Of a DNA stretch of 9,935 nt, positions 5,523 through 9,935 are shown piece after piece. This DNA comes from Holophagaceae bacterium (GTDB lineage: Bacteria; Acidobacteriota; Holophagae; Holophagales; Holophagaceae): the NCBI GenBank assembly GCA_003158505.1, contig PMJK01000077.1:1-9935 (forward strand), read 5' to 3'. Every line of letters begins with the position of its first letter. The stretch's first letter is position 1. Under the pieces are notes generated by a model. The model was not told the origin of the DNA. It saw nothing but the letters and a program-made list of their open reading frames with translations, and made no database searches. The translations under genes were made by a program, and so were the position numbers.

Positions 5523-6140
5523 ATGACGGAAGCCCCTCTGAAGGAAACCGAACTGATCCAGAAGGCTGCGACCGGTGACTCGGATGCCTTTGGCGCGCTT
5601 GTCCAGCCCCATCTTTCCCTCTTCCACAACGGAATCCACCGCATCTTGGGCAACACCGCCGACACGCAGGACGCGCTCCAGGACGCCCTCATGAGCATCC
5701 ATCGCGATCTGCCCCGGTTCGAGGGCCGTAGCCGCTTCAGCAGCTGGGGCTACAAGATCTGCCTGAATGCGGCGCTCATGATGCGGCGGAGCCGCGTGCG
5801 GATCCATGAGATGGAACAAGCTGAGCCGCTGGCTCTGGGACCCTTCGATGAGCGGGGCCACCATCTGGAGCCGGACTACTTGCCTGAGTGGCAGGTCGAG
5901 GCTCAGGCGCACGATCTCGTTGAGCGGCAGGAGATGCGAGAGTGCCTGAGCAGGGCTCTCGACGAGCTGCCCGATTCGCACCGGATCGTGTTCGTGCTGA
6001 AGGATCTCGAGGACTGGGAAACCGAGGACATCGCCCGGCATCTCCAGGTGGCCTCCGGCACGGTCCGCCAGCGGCTTCACCGCTCCCGGGTGCTGCTCCA
6101 GGCCCGCCTCCGAACTTTTGTCCTGGGAGGCCGTTCATGA
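5523..6140 (+). CDS. ECF RNA polymerase sigma factor
   Basis: A 205-residue sigma-70 family protein of ECF architecture. Region sigma-2 spans about residues 11-90, with TADTQDALQDALMSIHRDLPRF (core-binding and -10 recognition) and SRFSSWGYKICLNAALMMRR. Region sigma-4 spans about 139-195, with LSRALDELPDSHRIVFVLKD and the helix-turn-helix TEDIARHLQVASGTVRQRLHRSR that contacts the -35 element. There is no region 1 or 3, as expected for ECF factors, which answer envelope, metal or oxidative stress. The linker (95-135) is fairly long. The ATG at 5523 is preceded only by weak purine-rich sequence. The stop overlaps the start of the zinc-finger gene (ATGA), the classic sigma/anti-sigma arrangement. 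Its regulon probably includes its own operon, which is inference. Confidence 0.93.
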   Translation: MTEAPLKETELIQKAATGDSDAFGALVQPHLSLFHNGIHRILGNTADTQDALQDALMSIHRDLPRFEGRSRFSSWGYKICLNAALMMRRSRVRIHEMEQAEPLALGPFDERGHHLEPDYLPEWQVEAQAHDLVERQEMRECLSRALDELPDSHRIVFVLKDLEDWETEDIARHLQVASGTVRQRLHRSRVLLQARLRTFVLGGRS

Positions 6141-6394
6141 CATTCTTGCCTTCCTGCCAAGACGTCCAGACTCATCTCACCGAGTACGCCGACGGCTCGC
6201 TGCCCATGCGCCGAAGGGTCGGCATTTGGATCCACCTGCGGTTGTGCAAGGCTTGCGCTCGGTTCCTCCGCGGCATGAAGGCCTTACCGGGATTGGCGAA
6301 ACGGGCACTCGCTCCGCCGGAGGGGACTCCGGAAGAGGCGGCTGTGGCCTTGGCGGAGGTCCAGGCGACTCTGAGGAAGCGTCCGAAGGCCTAG
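6137..6394 (+). CDS. Small soluble zinc-finger (ZAS/zf-HC2) anti-sigma factor
   Basis: An 85-residue protein starting in the ATGA overlap with the sigma gene. It carries the zinc anti-sigma motif: Cys7 near the N terminus, then His33-x3-Cys37-x2-Cys40, with the family spacing YADGSLP between. Such domains wrap around ECF sigma factors and hold them inactive; in several examples oxidation or metal loss at the zinc cysteines releases the sigma. The C-terminal half (45-85) is charged and helical with no membrane segment, so the protein should be cytoplasmic, unlike many ECF anti-sigmas that span the inner membrane. It ends in a CTAG whose bases also form the stop codon of the convergent phosphoesterase gene. 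An upstream start in the same frame exists but would lie wholly inside the sigma gene. Confidence 0.82.
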   Translation: MTFLPSCQDVQTHLTEYADGSLPMRRRVGIWIHLRLCKACARFLRGMKALPGLAKRALAPPEGTPEEAAVALAEVQATLRKRPKA

Positions 6395-7587
6395 CCGCGC
6401 TTCAGGGTCAGGATCACGATCTCCGGGGCTGCAGCGATCCGGATGGGCAGGCCCACCACGCCGAGGCCGCGGCTCACATACAACAGGTCCTCGCCCTCGC
6501 GATAGAGCCCCTCCGTGCGGGGACCAAGGATGCGGGCGCTGTTGAAGCCAGGAATGGGATTGATCTGGCCACCGTGGGTGTGGCCTGAGAGTGTGAGCCG
6601 GGCCCCAGCCGCCAGGGCCTGCTCCCATTCGCTGGGTCGGTGGTTCATGCAAATCCGGAAGGCATCGGCGGGGAGGTCTCTGGCCGCCTCGGCGGGCCGG
6701 GGCCCTGGGCCGAACACCATGCGGCGGAAGCGCCCGTTACGGGCCATGGGATCCTGCAGGCCCATGAGCGCGAGGGTGCCGCCATTTCGTTGGATCAAGG
6801 CCGCCGCGTTCTCCAGGCATCGGATCCCCTCGCGCTCCAGATCCCGCCAGATGGGACGGGGGTCATCGAAGAAATCGTGGTTGCCAAGCACGGCGAAGCG
6901 GCCCAGGGGTGGAAGAAAATCGCGAAAGGCTTCGAGCAGGGGTTCGAGTTCCTCCGGCCGACTGTCCACCAGGTCGCCAGTAATCAACAGGAGCTCAGGC
7001 TGCTCTCGTTCCGTCAGTTGCCGCCAGCGCCGCAGCGTGGCTGGACCGACGAGGGGGCCCGCGTGAAGGTCGGTGATTTGGGCTATGCGGAGTCCGTCCA
7101 GGCCCTGGGGTAAATCCGGGAATGGCAGCGTCCGGCGGGTGATCTCCGGGTTCCCATAGGCTTCCCGGGCGCCGTCCACACCGAATGCAATGGCCCCTCC
7201 AGTGCTGGCCAGGGCTGCCGTACGGAGGAAGGCCCGGCGTCCGGGGTCGACGGCGGCTTCTTCTTCAGTCTCTGAATCCGTGGCAGAGGGCGTGTCGCGA
7301 TGGACGATCCGCCACACCCCCTCCGCCAGCATGGCGATGACCAAGTGCATCACCGTGAACGCCTGGAAGTAGAAGGCCACTCTTGCAGGTGCCTGCACCA
7401 GGGCCAGGGCGCCGTGTCCACCCAGTCCGGCTACGCGCATCCCCGCGAAGATCACCAGGGGCAGATGCAGCAGGCCCAGGCCCCAGGGAAGCACCCAATG
7501 GGCCTCTTCGGGGAGCTCCAGCCGAAGCAGGCGTAGGTGGAACCATTGGAGGAGGAAAATAAGGATGAGGGCGATGAGGAAGGGCAT
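6391..7587 (-). CDS. Membrane-anchored metallophosphoesterase, YkuE/YaeI-like
   Basis: A 398-residue protein. The N-terminal part has three likely membrane segments (about 2-17, 31-50, 71-91), then an acidic linker (100-115), then RRAFLRTAALASTG (117-130), a twin-arginine-like motif followed by a fourth hydrophobic stretch. The rest is a calcineurin-like phosphoesterase domain with all metal-binding motifs: TDLHAG (Asp173, His175), ITGDLVD (Asp205), LGNHD (236-238), MNHRP (His316) and SGHTHGG (336-338). Relatives YkuE and YaeI act at the outer face of the membrane, YaeI on lipid pyrophosphates. Active-site placement outside the cytoplasm is inferred. A GGAAG sits before the ATG. It follows the large peptidase-like gene by 17 bp, probably as one transcript, and converges on the anti-sigma gene. 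Confidence 0.9.
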   Translation of the reverse strand: MPFLIALILIFLLQWFHLRLLRLELPEEAHWVLPWGLGLLHLPLVIFAGMRVAGLGGHGALALVQAPARVAFYFQAFTVMHLVIAMLAEGVWRIVHRDTPSATDSETEEEAAVDPGRRAFLRTAALASTGGAIAFGVDGAREAYGNPEITRRTLPFPDLPQGLDGLRIAQITDLHAGPLVGPATLRRWRQLTEREQPELLLITGDLVDSRPEELEPLLEAFRDFLPPLGRFAVLGNHDFFDDPRPIWRDLEREGIRCLENAAALIQRNGGTLALMGLQDPMARNGRFRRMVFGPGPRPAEAARDLPADAFRICMNHRPSEWEQALAAGARLTLSGHTHGGQINPIPGFNSARILGPRTEGLYREGEDLLYVSRGLGVVGLPIRIAAAPEIVILTLKRG

Positions 7588-7604
7588 GGGCTTCCGGTCT
7601 GGGG

Positions 7605-9935
7605 TCAGGGTCTAAGAATCAGGCTTAGGGTTCCGATGGTGCGCCCCTTCATCACCCCGTCCATCAGCCGGTGAAGGCCCAGCGTGAAAGAAAAGTTGCC
7701 AGCGAGGCGGCGAACCACCTCCATGGGAATGCCTAGATTACGGCTATCGATCTCCAGCCCGCCCACTCTCTGAGCAGATGGTCGGGGCAACGGGTCATCC
7801 CAAACCGTGGCGTGTTCCAGATAGGCCGTGACGATGCCAAGACCCAGGTCGCCCCGAAGGGTTTGGAGGCGGTTACCGGTCGCGGTGTAGGCGGGAAGGG
7901 CGGCCTGCACGACGAGATTGGCGTCCAGGGTGGACGGAACGAGCGACGTGAGTACGCCCCCGAGGCGGAAAAGGTCGAAGGCCGTGGGGTTCCCGCCCAG
8001 GCGGCCCTCTTCGGCACGGAGGGTGACCGGGACCCATGGGTTGACCCAGCCGGCGCTGAGGCCCAGTCGGGCGAGCGTCCAGGCGGAGCCATCCGTGTGT
8101 CCTTGGTAGGCTTGGAGGATCGAGGCTCCGCGGAAGCCCTCGCCATCCCAGCTCCACTGGTTCCCCAGGGTGGCCGCCCCGCCCAGGAGTGATCGGGTGA
8201 ATCCATCGCCACCCATGGGCGTGATCTGTTCGAAGGCGGCCGAGGGCCGGAGGCTGCACCGGGGCCGGCCCTGGTCTTCGAAATCGAAGGCCAGCTCGGC
8301 CCCCCGGCGTTCCCGGTCGAATCCATGCGCGGCCACGAAATCTTGATGCGAGGGATATTCCAACGAGGAGAACACCTGGAGGGAAGGAGCCCAGTTCCAG
8401 CCGCGCCAGGCCACGCCCAGTGTGCCTCCACGGGGCCCGGTGGCACTGCCAAGACCTGCGAGAACCTGCCAGTTCAGGCGGCCCAGAATGTCGTTGCCGC
8501 CGCCGCCGACCTGGTAGCTGAGGCTCGAAGGGGTGCTGCTGAGTCCGAAGAGCGAGATAACCTCATGGCTTTCGCCCACCCGGTAGGGATGAGGCTCGAC
8601 GGGCACCGGGGCGGGAAGAGGATCGGGTTCATCGGCCTTCGGCAGCACCAGGTCCTTCACCAGGGGCGCGGGATCCTGGGGCAGCGAATTTTCATCCAGG
8701 GGCGGCAGGCGGGCATCCAGCTTCCGTATCTGCAGACCGGATGCACTGAGCTGGGTGAAGTAGATCCATTTGCCATCCGGGGAGGCGACGGGATTCCAGG
8801 CGGCGGCCAGGGTACGAGTGAGGGGTCTGCCCTGTCCGTCGACCAAGTTCCAGATACCCTCCCTTTCCTTCCAGGTGAGCCCGCCCGGAGCCACGGATTT
8901 AGGCACTGTCTGGGAGGCGATCTGTACCCCATCCAGGCACCACAGCCTGGGATGGGGTTTCAAAACACCTTCCGAATCGGGAAGGCGCAACTGGTAAGCC
9001 ACCGTGCTTGACGAGGTCCACAGGGGCTTCCAGGGCAGGGCGCCATGGATGGGTCCCAGGCGGCGGGTGGGCGGCAGGATGGGCACAAGGAGCGGATGAT
9101 CGGCCGGTTCCTCTGGGTCCTTGATGGCTGGTTTAGGTGCCTTGGCCTTCAAGTCCCACACGTAGAGGCCAGGTTTCTTGGGATCCAGAACCCGGGCCAG
9201 CAGCTTCGAACCGTCCGGGCTGAGGGCCAGATCCGTGGCCCATCCATTCAACTGAGTAACCACCTCACCTTCGCGGAGACCTTGGGCTCGAACGCGGCGT
9301 TCGAGCTCCAGGGACGTGTGGGTCAGTTCCGCACAGAAGCGCTGGTAGCCATCCTTGGGGCCGAAGCCGAAGGTGGCCTGGAAGGACGCATCGAAGTCGC
9401 GTTGGCCGGCCATGTGCGTCCACAGGGTCTGGAAGATTTTTGGGTCACTGGACCTGGTCTCCAGCCACTCCAGGTAGGCACTCCCAACCAGGTAGGCCAT
9501 GCTGCCGCCCAGGAACCCATTCATGCGGTTCAGGGCCTCGTAGGGGGGCAGCTTGCCTTCGATGGCCCACTGGCGCAGCACCGAGGCGCGGATGGCACTG
9601 TGGGGGCGGCCGCTGCCCGTGAGCTTGCCCTCAATGAGCGTGGCGTAGCCCTCGATGACCCACCGCGGGGACTTCCGGGTCACGGGTCCCACCACCGCAG
9701 TCCAGCGCTCCCAGAGGCCGGGTTTCCGGGCGGGTCGCAGGAGGTGGTGCATGTGCCCCAGTTCATGGGCGAGGAGCAATTCGGCCCAGCCGCGATGGTG
9801 GCCGACCACCGAATCCGCCTCCGGTTCACTCTTCCACAGCACCACGTGGGGCCGGTCGAAGAACGGGAGGGCCATGCCGTTGGCCTCCATGACGGGGTCG
9901 AGGATCAAAATGTCGATGGGCTTCTCATACACGAA
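7605..9935 (-). CDS. Large envelope protein: HEXXH metallopeptidase-like domain, beta-propeller repeats, C-terminal beta-barrel-like region (5' partial)
   Basis: An open frame of about 776 codons that runs off the window's right edge, so the N terminus and any signal peptide are missing; a GTG at 9932 is in frame but is probably internal. Residues numbered from that GTG: HELGHMHH (56-63) gives the HEXXH zinc site, and WVIEGYATLIEG (91-102) supplies the downstream glutamate, a layout typical of peptidase MA-type gluzincins. Between about 235 and 420 are WD40/PD40-style strands (LALSPDGSKLLARV, VASPDGKWIYFTQL), as in TolB-like propellers. From about 460 to the end alternating amphipathic strands (for example GTLGVAWRGWNWAPSLQVF) look like a beta-barrel or BamA-like surface domain, ending TLSLILRP. 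Substrate is unknown. Location in the outer membrane or periplasm is inference. It probably shares a transcript with the phosphoesterase gene downstream. Confidence 0.78.
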   Translation of the reverse strand, partial: FVYEKPIDILILDPVMEANGMALPFFDRPHVVLWKSEPEADSVVGHHRGWAELLLAHELGHMHHLLRPARKPGLWERWTAVVGPVTRKSPRWVIEGYATLIEGKLTGSGRPHSAIRASVLRQWAIEGKLPPYEALNRMNGFLGGSMAYLVGSAYLEWLETRSSDPKIFQTLWTHMAGQRDFDASFQATFGFGPKDGYQRFCAELTHTSLELERRVRAQGLREGEVVTQLNGWATDLALSPDGSKLLARVLDPKKPGLYVWDLKAKAPKPAIKDPEEPADHPLLVPILPPTRRLGPIHGALPWKPLWTSSSTVAYQLRLPDSEGVLKPHPRLWCLDGVQIASQTVPKSVAPGGLTWKEREGIWNLVDGQGRPLTRTLAAAWNPVASPDGKWIYFTQLSASGLQIRKLDARLPPLDENSLPQDPAPLVKDLVLPKADEPDPLPAPVPVEPHPYRVGESHEVISLFGLSSTPSSLSYQVGGGGNDILGRLNWQVLAGLGSATGPRGGTLGVAWRGWNWAPSLQVFSSLEYPSHQDFVAAHGFDRERRGAELAFDFEDQGRPRCSLRPSAAFEQITPMGGDGFTRSLLGGAATLGNQWSWDGEGFRGASILQAYQGHTDGSAWTLARLGLSAGWVNPWVPVTLRAEEGRLGGNPTAFDLFRLGGVLTSLVPSTLDANLVVQAALPAYTATGNRLQTLRGDLGLGIVTAYLEHATVWDDPLPRPSAQRVGGLEIDSRNLGIPMEVVRRLAGNFSFTLGLHRLMDGVMKGRTIGTLSLILRP

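Overview
The window looks like chromosomal DNA of a GC-rich, flagellated Gram-negative bacterium. The fliW/csrA/yjfB motility cluster, a C-terminal beta-barrel-like protein and YceI point to a diderm. Gene content and protein style would fit an Acidobacteriota (Holophagae: Geothrix/Holophaga-like) genome, but that assignment is an inference from recollection only. Coding density is very high: every gap is shorter than 160 bp and many genes overlap or abut.

Left part (1-2005): the 3' end of uvrA (+) converges, with 3 bp between stop codons, on a minus-strand operon. In transcription order it reads RNase D-like 3'-5' exonuclease, fliW, csrA, and a 57-codon yjfB-type motility gene that starts with GTG. 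FliW is the protein antagonist of CsrA, so the operon holds a post-transcriptional switch for flagellar genes beside an exoribonuclease.

Centre (2041-6394, plus strand): a half-size GDT1/TMEM165-type cation transporter overlaps a DCC (DUF393) thiol-oxidoreductase-like gene. After a 154-bp spacer comes the most interesting block. It begins with a secreted Lys/Cys-rich peptide carrying repeated SCG motifs (HvfA-like RiPP precursor). Next are an MNIO/DUF692 enzyme (HvfB/BufB-like), a DUF2063 partner protein (HvfC/BufC-like), a secreted YceI lipocalin-like protein, an ECF sigma factor and a small soluble zinc-finger anti-sigma factor. All are co-directional with tight spacing or overlaps. The simplest reading is a self-regulated operon in which the enzyme pair modifies cysteines of the exported peptide to make a metal-binding (copper-buffering) product, and the sigma/anti-sigma pair senses metal or thiol stress. 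A strong 10-bp hairpin invades the ribosome-binding site of the precursor gene, and a second stem-loop separates yceI from the sigma gene.

Right part (6391-9935, minus strand): a membrane-anchored metallophosphoesterase converges on the anti-sigma gene; the two stop codons share a CTAG. Upstream of it, in the same direction, is a large protein (5' end outside the window) that combines an HEXXH metallopeptidase-like domain, a region with beta-propeller repeats and a C-terminal part rich in beta-barrel-like strands. No RNA genes, insertion sequences, CRISPR arrays or clear intrinsic terminators were seen.
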